A DNA stretch of 64,000 bases, taken from NCBI GenBank assembly GCA_964390065.1, contig CAYMGX010000003.1, positions 1-64,000 on the forward strand. Direction: 5' to 3'. The stretch comes from JAAZBG01 sp964390065. GTDB lineage: Bacteria > Fibrobacterota > Chitinivibrionia > Chitinivibrionales > Chitinispirillaceae. Under the pieces are notes generated by a model. It saw nothing but the letters and a program-made list of their open reading frames with translations, did not search any database and was not told the origin of the DNA. Positions 25,393 to 34,082 of the stretch are shown here, in pieces. Within the stretch, counting starts at the first letter, position 1. Each line of letters opens with the position of its first letter. The translations under genes and the position numbers were made by a program.

Positions 25393-28128
25393 ATGGTGGA
25401 ATTTGAGTTATATAAGAATACATTTAAAGAGTCTGATACCGGTATTTGTCTTTTTGATGAAACCGGAGAGGTGTGTGAAGTAAATCGTGCGTGTTATGAT
25501 ATATTCGGAATTGCACATCATGAAACGCTCATGAAACTGAATATTTTGGAATTGCCGCTGCTTGAACAGTGTTATCGTGATGATTTGAGAAACGGCAATA
25601 CTGTTAAAATGTCCATCACATTTGATATCTCAAAAATCAAACAATACTTCAATATTGATTGTAGCAGACAAGGTATGGTTCAATTGACGGTAACTATTAA
25701 ACCGGTTTTTTCTGAACGTCAATGTTGCGGATATATATTACAGGTTTTCGAGCAGTCTGAAGCACAGTCATTTTACAAAAATGTCAATCTATACAAAAGT
25801 GTATTTGATCATCATGTCGCCGTAAAGCTTATTATCGATCCTCAGAGCGGTGGCATTATTGATGCCAATGAAGCTGCTGCAGAATTTTATGGATGGCCGC
25901 GAGATCAGTTGTGCAGGATGAATGTCTATGACCTGAACACATTGTCACCTGACGAAATCCGCAATGAACTGGAGTCTGCGAAAGAATGTAAAAAGCAATA
26001 CTTTGAGTTCAGGCACCGGACTGCGGATGGAAGCATCCGGGATGTCGAAGTTTTTAGCAGCAGGATAGAGACAAATGGGAAAGTATACTTACATTCAATA
26101 GTTCATGATGTTACTGTTCGTAAACAATATGAAGCAATGATGAGACTAAATGAAGCAAGGCTTGAGAGTCTTTTGCGAATAAGTCAGTATAAAGCACAAA
26201 ATAATAATGAACTTCTTGACTACGCTCTCAGTGAAGCAAAAATGCTTACAGAAAGCAAAATAGGATACATTTGCTGTTATAATGAAATGACGAAGGAATT
26301 TACACTTAATGCATGGTCGAATAATGTTATGAATGAATGCCATGTGCCTGAAATACCGATCGTGAGTTCATTATCAGAAACCGAATTCTGGAGTGAAGCG
26401 ATCCGACAACGTAAACCTATAGTAATTAATGATTTTAATACTCCAGATGCCTTGAAGAGGGGATTGCCACACGGGCATGCGGCACTTAAAAAAATTCTTA
26501 CAATTCCGGTGTTCGAAGGGCAACAAATTGTTGCTGTAATTGGTGTTGCCAATAAAGAGAAGGATTATAATGATTCTGATGTCCGTCAGTTGAGTATCAT
26601 GATGGATGTCGTATGGAAGATGGTTGAGACGCGAAGTGTGATTGAGAATAAAAAGCTGCTTGGGGAGATGCTTGATAATGTTCCCGGAGCAGTGGTTATT
26701 TATCAACACAAATCAGGCAGGATATTGTATGTCAATAATCGCGCTACTACACTGTATGGCTATACAAAAGAGGAAATGATCAATTTGACAATAAATGATA
26801 TCATTGCAGATTCATCGAATACATCAGCACTCCTTGATGACGTAGGAGAATCTATTGTAGAGACAAGGCATAAGTGCGCTAATGGCAGTATAGTTGCACT
26901 TGAGGTGTTTGCTAAACATGTCGTGTTTAATGAAAATGATGCAATTCTGAGTATTGCGGCCGATATCACTGAACGCAGGAAACTTGAGCTTGAACGCGAA
27001 AAAATCAATAATGAACTGAATAGAATGCAAAGGCTGAATTCACTGGGCATATTGGCTGGTGGAATCGCTCATGATTTTAATAATCTGTTTGGCGGCGTTT
27101 TTGGATATATTGATCTTGCCCGCACAAAATCAACTGATTCAGAAATCACAGAGTATCTCACGAAAGCAATGAATACCATTGAACAAGCCCGATCACTTAC
27201 CGGGCAGTTATTGACATTTGCAAAGGGTGGTGCTCCGGTCAAAAAAACAGCGCCGTTATTTCCATATGTAAAAGAAGTAGTCCAGTATTGTCTTGAAGAT
27301 ACTGGTGTGGAATGTGAATATGATGTCTCTATGGATCTCTGGATAGTCGAGTATGATAAACACCAGATTCGTCAGGTAATTGAAAATATTGTTATTAATG
27401 CGACACAAGCTATGCCGTCTGGTGGATTGATTAAGATTAAAGCAGCAAATTGTACTGTTGGTGTCAACTGGCCGGGTTTGACTCCAGGGAAGTACATAAA
27501 AATCGATATTACAGACAGCGGATGCGGCATTCAGCCAGAGCTTTTGCAAAAAATATTTGATCCGTTTTTTACAACAAAACCATCAGGACACGGTCTTGGA
27601 TTGTCGACATCATTTTCTATTGTCAATAAACATGGCGGTACGATCCAGGTTGAATCTGTTCTGAATCAGGGATGTACCTTTTCAATATATCTCCCGGCCG
27701 TAAACGACGCATCATCATCACCGTTACAGGTATCTCTCAATAAACGTGATGGTGGCTTAATAATAGTCATGGATGATGAAAAAATAATTCGTGATACGAC
27801 CAGTGCGCTGTTGCGGACAATTGGATACTCTGTAGAAAGTAAGGAACGTGGAGAAGATGTTCTTGAATATTACCACGAATTGTTACAACAGAACAGATCC
27901 GTTACTGCAATGATTTTCGATCTGACTATTCCGAATGGCATGGGAGGGCTGGCCACCATTGCTGAGTTGCGTAAAGTAAATAAGGATGTGCCTGTTTTCG
28001 TCGCAAGCGGTTATGCTGAAGATCCTGTAATGTCAAACCCCAGGGAGTATGGCTTTACTGCAAGAATCTGTAAGCCGTTCAGACTTGATGAACTAAAAAA
28101 GATGCTTGACGATAATATAAAACAATAA
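25393..28128 (+). CDS. Soluble PAS-PAS-GAF-PAS hybrid histidine kinase
   Basis: 911-residue sensor without transmembrane helices. The order is: PAS (about 1-125), PAS (about 135-235, with SGGIIDANEAAAEFYGW), GAF (about 250-410), PAS (about 420-540, with LYVNNRATTLYGY), HisKA with LAGGIAHDFNNLFGGVFGY (His near 560), HATPase with NIVINATQAM, DSGCGI and GHGLGLSTSF, and a C-terminal receiver (Asp in FDLTIPNGMGG, near 845). The ligand or redox input cannot be told from sequence. It converges with the CE15 gene on a shared terminator and has no adjacent response regulator, so a phosphorelay to another protein is likely. Confidence 0.92.
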   Translation: MVEFELYKNTFKESDTGICLFDETGEVCEVNRACYDIFGIAHHETLMKLNILELPLLEQCYRDDLRNGNTVKMSITFDISKIKQYFNIDCSRQGMVQLTVTIKPVFSERQCCGYILQVFEQSEAQSFYKNVNLYKSVFDHHVAVKLIIDPQSGGIIDANEAAAEFYGWPRDQLCRMNVYDLNTLSPDEIRNELESAKECKKQYFEFRHRTADGSIRDVEVFSSRIETNGKVYLHSIVHDVTVRKQYEAMMRLNEARLESLLRISQYKAQNNNELLDYALSEAKMLTESKIGYICCYNEMTKEFTLNAWSNNVMNECHVPEIPIVSSLSETEFWSEAIRQRKPIVINDFNTPDALKRGLPHGHAALKKILTIPVFEGQQIVAVIGVANKEKDYNDSDVRQLSIMMDVVWKMVETRSVIENKKLLGEMLDNVPGAVVIYQHKSGRILYVNNRATTLYGYTKEEMINLTINDIIADSSNTSALLDDVGESIVETRHKCANGSIVALEVFAKHVVFNENDAILSIAADITERRKLELEREKINNELNRMQRLNSLGILAGGIAHDFNNLFGGVFGYIDLARTKSTDSEITEYLTKAMNTIEQARSLTGQLLTFAKGGAPVKKTAPLFPYVKEVVQYCLEDTGVECEYDVSMDLWIVEYDKHQIRQVIENIVINATQAMPSGGLIKIKAANCTVGVNWPGLTPGKYIKIDITDSGCGIQPELLQKIFDPFFTTKPSGHGLGLSTSFSIVNKHGGTIQVESVLNQGCTFSIYLPAVNDASSSPLQVSLNKRDGGLIIVMDDEKIIRDTTSALLRTIGYSVESKERGEDVLEYYHELLQQNRSVTAMIFDLTIPNGMGGLATIAELRKVNKDVPVFVASGYAEDPVMSNPREYGFTARICKPFRLDELKKMLDDNIKQ

Positions 28129-28139
28129 AACGGGTAAAT

Positions 28140-28182
28140 AAAAAGAACACCCCCACCTTCACAGCCGGGGTGCTCTTTTTCC
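28140..28182. terminator. Bidirectional intrinsic terminator
   Basis: AAAAAGAACACCCC and GGGGTGCTCTTTTT pair over 14 bases with one mismatch around a 14-base loop. A-runs on one side and T-runs on the other let it work for both the kinase gene (plus) and the CE15 gene (minus). Confidence 0.85.
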
Positions 28183-28204
28183 AAGAACGGTTAGATTGGA
28201 TCGT

Positions 28205-29968
28205 TTACTTAAGCACCAGCGTGGTATCCCACTGATCCTTTGCAGTACCGAAATCAAACCATTTCTGTGTATCCATTGATTCTTTATTGTAATTAAATAT
28301 GTGTGTATTGGTGCTGGACTTTCCTTTCAGGAATTTATCCACAAATGCATTGAGTGCCGGAGTTGCTTCACTGGGCCAGCTGCAATGATTGTGACCGGCA
28401 TTTGCCTGATAAAAACCGAAATTATCTTCAACCCCGAGGGCTTTGTATATCCAGCGGCACCCTTGTGCTGCAGCAGTATTTCCTTTGTTGCAAAGCCATT
28501 TATACTGTTCTTTCCCGTTGTCAAAGTTGATCATCGGGTAAGGTGCACGAAGAGCCATAATTTCTCCTTGATCAAGCGGAAGATGATCAATTGTTGTTTT
28601 TCCGGTAGTCCAGGGAGTTGCAACTGTACCAAGCCAGTTTGTTTCCAGATGAGTAATATCCTGACAATCAGTGTTGGAATTGCCGTGACCATATTCACTT
28701 GAAACGCGCCATGAACAGGCCCCTGCCGCACCCGATTCCACAGGTGCACACAAACCGACTCTTGGCTCGAACACACCGGCAAAAAGAGCCTGCTTCCCAT
28801 TGGTTGAACAACCGGTTGTCACGACTTTTTGTGCACTGATTCCACAATCAGGATTCTGTTCGAGTGCATCAATAATGACGCCTGCACCCCACGCTGATGC
28901 CATGCATATACCCATGTCGGTGCTCCCATAGAGACTTTTTGCTGCTGTAAGGAAATCTGCCCCACTGACTGAAGCTTTGCGAGCACCAGAAATGGTCGCA
29001 CCCCCACCGAAGTCAAAGACAAGAATGTCACCTGAACCGCTTGCAGTCACTGAGACGTTAACACTCTTTCCGTTGTATTTACAGGCTGCGGTAATTTTTC
29101 CACCACTTACCGTACCGGTCACTTCGCATTTTGGCGGCATATGACCATACAGATAGTCCTGAGCCATCTGAAGAATTTCCTTTTTACGGCACTCCCATTG
29201 GGCCAGTGTTGTTACCCGCGGAAGATCTATAAATTTGAAATCCCAGGGGCTTGGATGTTTCTTGTTACTATAGGTAATAGTACTGGCAGCCGGTAGTTTT
29301 GGAACTGGACATGTTACAGTGCTTGCATTCAGAACAATTGCAATGCCAGTTTTTTCATAACTGTCGATACCGATTTTTGTTGTGCTATAACCGCTCTTTG
29401 TTACGACAATACTATCAACAGCCGCGGATACGGCAGCTGATTTTGAAACATTTGATACACTCCTGCCGGTTTCAAGGTCACTGCTCAGACAAATACCGCT
29501 ACCCGTGTTAACAAGTTTTCTTGCAACGGTGACCCGGTCAAGCGTGATGTTCATCACATATGATCCGGGAGCCAACAGTGGCAGGGTTTTTAAATATGTG
29601 CCCGGTTCAATATTATTGAATGACAAGCAGCCAGCCAGTCTTCCGTTTCCTGAGAATATGCTGATATCACCTTTGTCAACCTTAGCCGAAGTCGTGAACT
29701 GTAGTGTGCCACTTTTTATGCTTAATAGCAATATCTCATGTTTCAGTACTGCTGATGGAACTGCAACCGATGTTGATATAATGGAAAATGCACCCTGTGC
29801 ATCGGTTGTATCTTTGGGTGCAGATGTCAATTTTTCCAAGCTGACAACAGCACCTGCGACAGCTTTCCCGTCGCTATCTTTAATTGTACCACTCAGGGTT
29901 ACATCCGAATTTGCGGCAAAAAGTGCAGTACATCCTAATGCCACCACCAAACAACTACGTCTTAACAT
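28205..29968 (-). CDS. Secreted CE15 glucuronoyl esterase with N-terminal carboxypeptidase-regulatory-like domain
   Basis: Serine esterase splitting lignin-glucuronoxylan esters, about 587 residues. A signal peptide (about 1-20) is followed by an immunoglobulin-like regulatory domain (about 24-75, TLSGTIKDSDGKAVAGAVV). The CE15 catalytic domain runs from about 225 to 585, with nucleophile Ser in VTTGCSTNGKQALFAG (near 387), acidic partner in CAPVESGAAG (near 405) and His in NAGHNHCSWPSE (near 530). ATG at 29968 follows GGGAGG. The enzyme complements the GH43 and GH3 genes nearby in xylan breakdown. The extra middle segment is of unknown function. Confidence 0.9.
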   Translation of the reverse strand: MLRRSCLVVALGCTALFAANSDVTLSGTIKDSDGKAVAGAVVSLEKLTSAPKDTTDAQGAFSIISTSVAVPSAVLKHEILLLSIKSGTLQFTTSAKVDKGDISIFSGNGRLAGCLSFNNIEPGTYLKTLPLLAPGSYVMNITLDRVTVARKLVNTGSGICLSSDLETGRSVSNVSKSAAVSAAVDSIVVTKSGYSTTKIGIDSYEKTGIAIVLNASTVTCPVPKLPAASTITYSNKKHPSPWDFKFIDLPRVTTLAQWECRKKEILQMAQDYLYGHMPPKCEVTGTVSGGKITAACKYNGKSVNVSVTASGSGDILVFDFGGGATISGARKASVSGADFLTAAKSLYGSTDMGICMASAWGAGVIIDALEQNPDCGISAQKVVTTGCSTNGKQALFAGVFEPRVGLCAPVESGAAGACSWRVSSEYGHGNSNTDCQDITHLETNWLGTVATPWTTGKTTIDHLPLDQGEIMALRAPYPMINFDNGKEQYKWLCNKGNTAAAQGCRWIYKALGVEDNFGFYQANAGHNHCSWPSEATPALNAFVDKFLKGKSSTNTHIFNYNKESMDTQKWFDFGTAKDQWDTTLVLK

Positions 29969-30504
29969 CACAACCTCCCGATTCGTAATAAGTTGTCAGC
30001 ATTAATCTCTGTAAATCGTTTCTGTGATAATAAGAGCACACACCCCTCATGTGACCATTATTATTAGAAGTGCAATTGTAACCATTTATAACCGTTACAT
30101 AATTCAAACGTTTGAAGCTTCTAATACAGATAAAACATTTTCTTAATTAAATGCTAATATGAAGAAAATATACAGTGCAATATCAGGTTCTGCGTTATGT
30201 AAATTCGATTCTGGTACATTTTCTGTATCCCACCGGGATACAATGCTCAATAGACTTTTCTGCATATGCTGCGTAACTATTGTATTGAGTAAAAATACCA
30301 CGTTGTAAAACATGATGTTTTTTTGTTGCTCAATATGTCAATAGGTAGTAGTATTGTCATTTAATAAAACAATTAACAGTGCATAAAAAATCTTTACCAG
30401 ATTATTTTCAAAAAGTATTTTGTCGGTAATCAGGTGCAATAGCGTTTGCTATTGATAACCCCGACATAATGTGCATTTTACTTTGTTATGCTGATTAATG
30501 CATT
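29969..30504. other. Non-coding divergent spacer with two palindromes
   Basis: About 535 bases upstream of the CE15 gene and the cobalamin leader. It contains TTCAAACGTTTGAA (30103-30116), a perfect 14-base palindrome, and TGTATCCC/GGGATACA around ACC (30224-30242). Either could bind a regulator. No gene is evident. Confidence 0.5.
30103..30116. promoter_or_regulatory. Palindrome TTCAAACGTTTGAA, possible operator
   Basis: Perfect 14-base palindrome about 140 bases upstream of the CE15 start. It has the symmetry of LacI-family operators (TTGAAACGTTTCAA type), but no neighbouring LacI repressor with a DNA-binding domain is visible. Confidence 0.25.
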
Positions 30505-30680
30505 TCAGGTATACGGTGCCGGGTGCCGGGGTGATGAGGAAAAACGGTGTGAATCCGTTACAAACCAGCCATTGCTGTATGCGGGGACGAAATCTTCAAT
30601 GTAAACCACTGTCCTGATAACCGGAGCGGGAAGGTGAAGAGAGCAGGGTGATCCGTAAGTCAGAAAGCCTGCCTGATTGC
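30505..30680 (+). promoter_or_regulatory. Cobalamin (adenosylcobalamin-type) riboswitch
   Basis: The core elements of the B12 aptamer appear in order: GGTGCCGGG near 30515, GAGGAAAAACGGTGTGAA and ATCCG near 30536, the central GCGGGGACG and ACTGTCCTGATAACCGG near 30577-30622, AGCGGGAAGGTGAAGA near 30624, and the AAGTCAGAAAGCCTGCC box near 30657-30673. It controls the TrpD-like gene through the following terminator, so B12 would lower its expression. Confidence 0.88.
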
Positions 30681-30708
30681 ATATATAATTACTGCAGGAT
30701 CTTCCGCT

Positions 30709-30782
30709 GGACGTTTGCCTGTATTCACTATCCAAAACAACTGTTACGGGTATGAATACGACTATGGACGTCCTTTTTTTTT
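30709..30782 (+). terminator. Rho-independent terminator of the cobalamin riboswitch
   Basis: GGACGT (30709-30714) and GTATTCA (30721-30727) pair with TGAATAC (30753-30759) and ACGTCC (30768-30773) around a large loop. Nine T follow directly. It lies before the real start codon, so the switch acts on transcription. Confidence 0.7.
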
Positions 30783-30826
30783 CCATGCCTGTTTATTCCC
30801 GTGAAGCAGTAATTCCGGAGGTTTTT

Positions 30827-31867
30827 ATGGCTGGCCCAGAGATCAGGTGCTTTGGTGCAATTGTTTCCCGACTGATCAAAAAAGAACATCTTACACGTGA
30901 AGAAGCTTTTAATGCGTTTACCATTATTTTACGAAATGAGACTACTCCGCTACAACAGAACGCTTTTCTTGCCGCACTTACTGCAAAGGGTGAGACCACA
31001 GCTGAGATCGCGGGTTGCCGTGATGCGATCTATCAGCACGATACAATTAAAGTAGCACCTTATGTAAATGGTCAAATTGTTGAAAACTGCGGAACCGGGA
31101 TGGATTCATTCATGACCTTTAATATAAGCACGGCGTCATCAATTATTGCAGCTGCACATGATGGAATCTATCTTGCACGTCATGGTGCCCGTGCAATTAC
31201 CGGTAAATACGGAACAGTTGACATTGCAGAACAGATCGGTGTTGATGTCGATTGCGACGCATCTATTGTTGTGTCAAGTATCGTACGCTGTGGAATAGGC
31301 TTGTTTAATGGTATGAGCGCAAAGGTTCACCCGTATGCGCTCGGGCGTATTCTCTCACAGATTGCCTTTGGGTCAACTCTTAACATCGCAGCATCACTGG
31401 CAAGCCCGGTGTGTGCGGATATTGGCGTACGGGGAGTAAGTTCGCGGGAGATGATCCGCCCTGCGATTAACTCAATGAAAGAGATCGGTTATAAACGGGC
31501 GGTTGTTTTTCATGGGTGTATTGATGGTACTGATAAAGGTATGGACGAGCTATCAGTGTGCGGTGATACCTATGTGGAAGAGTATTCTCAGTCCGGGAGA
31601 ATCGAAATATATACAATTAGGCCGGAGATGTTCAACATACCTTTGTGTAAACCAGACGATCTCACTGCAGGTAAGTGTGCAGAACTGGAAACGCAGGGGT
31701 TTGTCGATCTTTTCAGAGGGAAAAGTTCCATAGCCCGCCAGTATGCAGCTGTGGTGAATGCAGGAATGATACTCTATGCTGCATCAAAGACTGATTCTTT
31801 ACGACACGGTATTGATGCTGCGCTATCACTATTATTATCAGCGGTCTGGGAAATGGTTGTGCTGTAG
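30827..31867 (+). CDS. TrpD-like (anthranilate phosphoribosyltransferase family) protein under B12 control
   Basis: About 346-residue PRPP-dependent transferase fold. The PRPP/P-loop region is ENCGTGMDSFMTFNISTASS (variant of GTGGD), followed by ARHGARAITGKYGTVDIAE and the Mg-binding motif KGMDELSVCGDT. No trp genes are nearby, so tryptophan synthesis is unlikely. Control by a B12 riboswitch suggests corrinoid metabolism, possibly a lower-ligand base phosphoribosylation or B12-linked pathway, but this is inference. ATG at 30827 was chosen because GGAGG lies 5 bases ahead; ATG at 30752 lies inside the terminator. The C-terminus runs directly into a dehydrogenase remnant. Confidence 0.75.
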   Translation: MAGPEIRCFGAIVSRLIKKEHLTREEAFNAFTIILRNETTPLQQNAFLAALTAKGETTAEIAGCRDAIYQHDTIKVAPYVNGQIVENCGTGMDSFMTFNISTASSIIAAAHDGIYLARHGARAITGKYGTVDIAEQIGVDVDCDASIVVSSIVRCGIGLFNGMSAKVHPYALGRILSQIAFGSTLNIAASLASPVCADIGVRGVSSREMIRPAINSMKEIGYKRAVVFHGCIDGTDKGMDELSVCGDTYVEEYSQSGRIEIYTIRPEMFNIPLCKPDDLTAGKCAELETQGFVDLFRGKSSIARQYAAVVNAGMILYAASKTDSLRHGIDAALSLLLSAVWEMVVL

Positions 31868-32085
31868 ATACTGCAGTTTGTAACAGTATACACTATAAGG
31901 AGCTATCCCTTACCGGTTCTTGTGGATTGACAAAGAAAAATATGTATGATGGTCTTCAATTGTTAAGTAAGTATCAGGATGCATTCAAGCCGCTTGTTGA
32001 AAAGGTACTTTATCCTGATGAGGTGGAGGAGGTAATGGCTGAGGTGTTGAGCGGTGATTGTTACAGGTTCGTTCTTGCGTGGTAA
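31840..32085 (+). pseudogene. C-terminal remnant of a zinc-type alcohol dehydrogenase
   Basis: In the frame that ends at TAA 32083, the open stretch encodes NSIHYKELSLTGSCGLTKKN and then DGLQLLSKYQ, KPLVEKVLYPDEVEEVMAEV. IHYKEL followed by TGS and the later helical tail match the end of medium-chain sorbitol/threonine-type dehydrogenases. No ATG gives the catalytic or Rossmann domain; the visible part is about 80 residues and overlaps the end of the TrpD-like gene. It looks like a gene truncated by deletion, or less likely a sequence error joining two genes. Confidence 0.6.
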
Positions 32086-32383
32086 AGTGGTTTTAAGGTT
32101 AAAAACATAAAAACTCAAGCTGGTTTGTGCAAAAATTCATACAACAACGAATAAACTGTAAAATTCTGGTGTTTTGGAGGAATGATCGGCTCGTATTTGC
32201 CAAAGGTCTGTTCTTGTTTAATAAATTGTAAATCAAGTTTGAAGTGTGTCAAAGATTTCAGGGATATACCTGATAATGGCAGAATTGGCATACAGAATGA
32301 AATATATCATTAGTCTACAGAACTCCAGTGAATGCTGCAAGTATGTTTTTCAAACGATGTAGGATAATATCGTAATCACAAAA
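32086..32383. other. Non-coding spacer after the dehydrogenase remnant
   Basis: About 300 bases between the remnant and the DUF2293 gene. It contains a 43-codon open frame (32182-32313) preceded by GGAGG at one-base spacing and encoding a cysteine-rich peptide, which I do not accept as a gene. Otherwise nothing is recognisable. Confidence 0.4.
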
Positions 32384-33055
32384 TTACGAATTGATCGCGT
32401 GTCTCAGCGGACATGCGGGGCTGACCGGATCTCCGCGTCGATAACTGGATAACAGTTCCATTGATACCTCTGCAAGAATACAGCGAACTTCACGTCGTTT
32501 TCCTTTAATCCTCGGAATTTTCATTGTATCATAGCCGGTGGTCTGATGACGCATCCAGGCAATCACTGCTTTTGCCGCGCGTTCTTCTACTGGAATTGTT
32601 TCTGTCCGGGCGACTGTGCCACTACCGACAGGAATTGCGTGTGCAGTTATTGCTCTGGCCATTGCCTCTTCATACTCTTTATAGCATTCTGCAAAAGATA
32701 GGAACAGTCTGACTTCAAAATAAAACTGCTCCGCATAGGCATCCTGTTTTTTGTCGCGCCGGATTTTTGCACTGGCTATACTTTTTTTGTAGGAATCAGT
32801 TGACCGAACTTTTTCAGTTTCGATTTTTGCGTTCTCAATAGTTTCTTTTGGTGCCCACACACCAAGGGAGATATCACGTCGTCCTTTGCGGATCTGAACG
32901 CGCCAGTATGAACCGGCAGCGGTTACCTTTCGTGTAACCCCGGGATCCCCGGCTTTAAGAAACATCCAGCTATCCGGTATGGTAAGAATTGCTCCGGATG
33001 CATCCCGGACAGTTCCGGGTTTGTAGGGTGAGACGGTTTTTATTGCTTCATTCAT
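32384..33055 (-). CDS. DUF2293 domain protein of unknown function
   Basis: About 223-residue protein. The C-terminal half shows the DUF2293 features: ARAITAHAIPVGSGTVARTE, IPVEERAAKAVIAWMRHQTT and YDTMKIPRIKGKRREVR. The N-terminal third is basic and contains WRVQIRKGRRDISLGVWAP. DUF2293 proteins have no defined biochemical role. ATG at 33055 was chosen over GTG at 33112 because the upstream codons overlap a GTGAAC-rich repeat-like stretch. It stands alone on the minus strand beside a pseudogene, which suggests an accessory insertion. Confidence 0.7.
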   Translation of the reverse strand: MNEAIKTVSPYKPGTVRDASGAILTIPDSWMFLKAGDPGVTRKVTAAGSYWRVQIRKGRRDISLGVWAPKETIENAKIETEKVRSTDSYKKSIASAKIRRDKKQDAYAEQFYFEVRLFLSFAECYKEYEEAMARAITAHAIPVGSGTVARTETIPVEERAAKAVIAWMRHQTTGYDTMKIPRIKGKRREVRCILAEVSMELLSSYRRGDPVSPACPLRHAINS

Positions 33056-33313
33056 GATTTGACAAGTTCCACAGTTCACAGCATAAGGATCACGATTCAC
33101 GGTTCTCTTCACACAAAATAATTACTAAAACAAAAAAAATTACAAATTTGCTCTTTTATTTCTGTAAGACATTTGTATATATTCTATAAGAATTATATAT
33201 TGAACCGAATATTTAGTAATGTAATTGTGGGAACAAATATTTGAGACACGGGACGAAAGTCCTTTTTATATAAATAAAACGGAAAAAGCATAACATCTAC
33301 GAAGGGAGCTGCT

Positions 33314-33577
33314 TTGGCTATTGAATTTTTAAATGAACTGGAAAATAAAATTTCTGCGTTAATCACGACTCTCGATCATGTTCGCGGTGAGAATATTCGT
33401 CTCAAACAGGAACTTGAACAGTCTCAAGGCAAAATCGCTGAAATAGAAGCAGCAAATCAGAGTCTTAAAAACGAAATGGATAATGTCACCCTTGATTCTA
33501 TGGGGCATCAGGAAAAGTTGACAACTGCAGCAGAACGCATTCAGGGACTGCTTGCCAAATTAGAGACAGTGCAGTAA
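33314..33577 (+). CDS. Small coiled-coil protein, ZapB-like
   Basis: 87 residues, almost wholly coiled coil: ENKISALITTLDHVRGEN through LKQELEQSQGKIAEIE and a tail GLLAKLETVQ. It has no enzymatic motif. Length and position immediately before zapA fit ZapB or another divisome coiled coil. Start is TTG at 33314 with AAGGGAG ahead. Assignment depends mainly on context, because coiled coils are easy to confuse. Confidence 0.6.
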   Translation: MAIEFLNELENKISALITTLDHVRGENIRLKQELEQSQGKIAEIEAANQSLKNEMDNVTLDSMGHQEKLTTAAERIQGLLAKLETVQ

Positions 33578-33621
33578 CATATATATATACATAACAGCAC
33601 TGGAAACTGGTTGGGGGTTGT

Positions 33622-33921
33622 ATGGGCTCCATGGAGAGCGTTCGCGTAGTAATATTTGGTGTGGAATATTCAATCAAAAGTGATGCCGATCCGGATATTA
33701 CTAAACAGGTGGCGCAGTATGTAAATTCGAAAATAAACGAGATTCACGAGAAAACAGCCTCACGGGATAATCTCAAGGTAGCGGTTTTGTCACTCTTAAA
33801 TATCGCTGGTGAATTATTCGAATTGAAAGCAAGGCAGAATAAATATGCCGGAAAAGTTGATGAACTTGAATCAAAAATTGCAGATATTACGAATAAAATA
33901 GATGTTGCTCTTGATTCCTGA
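33622..33921 (+). CDS. zapA: Cell division protein ZapA
   Basis: 99-residue FtsZ-ring associated protein. The N-terminal globular domain VRVVIFGVEYSIKSDADP, the AQYVNSKINEI helix and the C-terminal coiled coil (LFELKARQNKYAGKVDELES) are characteristic. ZapA crosslinks FtsZ filaments as a tetramer, and the preceding small coiled-coil gene probably encodes its partner. 33922-34082 is a short gap with no clear RNA. Confidence 0.88.
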   Translation: MGSMESVRVVIFGVEYSIKSDADPDITKQVAQYVNSKINEIHEKTASRDNLKVAVLSLLNIAGELFELKARQNKYAGKVDELESKIADITNKIDVALDS

Positions 33922-34082
33922 TATTGATTTTTCAGTCTCCACTCCATAAAATCCTCTCACAACAACCGGTTTTCGGACTGTAAACATTGTAATTTGTTCA
34001 ATAACTATTGAAACTACAACGGTTGCTTAAACGCTTCTGCTGTTTTTTAATAAATCTACATATACTTTTACAGGAGGTCTTG

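Noticed and set aside
32182..32313. 43-codon cysteine-rich open frame preceded by GGAGG
   Set aside because: The ribosome site is only one base from ATG and the frame overlaps no homologous gene; probably chance.
33251..33267. GGAC-GAAA-GTCC hairpin followed by T upstream of the ZapB-like gene
   Set aside because: Only a 4-bp stem; too short to call a terminator or riboswitch.
33922..34082. Possible 6S RNA between zapA and rny
   Set aside because: Position is suggestive, but I cannot see the expected open-bulge hairpin or flanking promoter/terminator.
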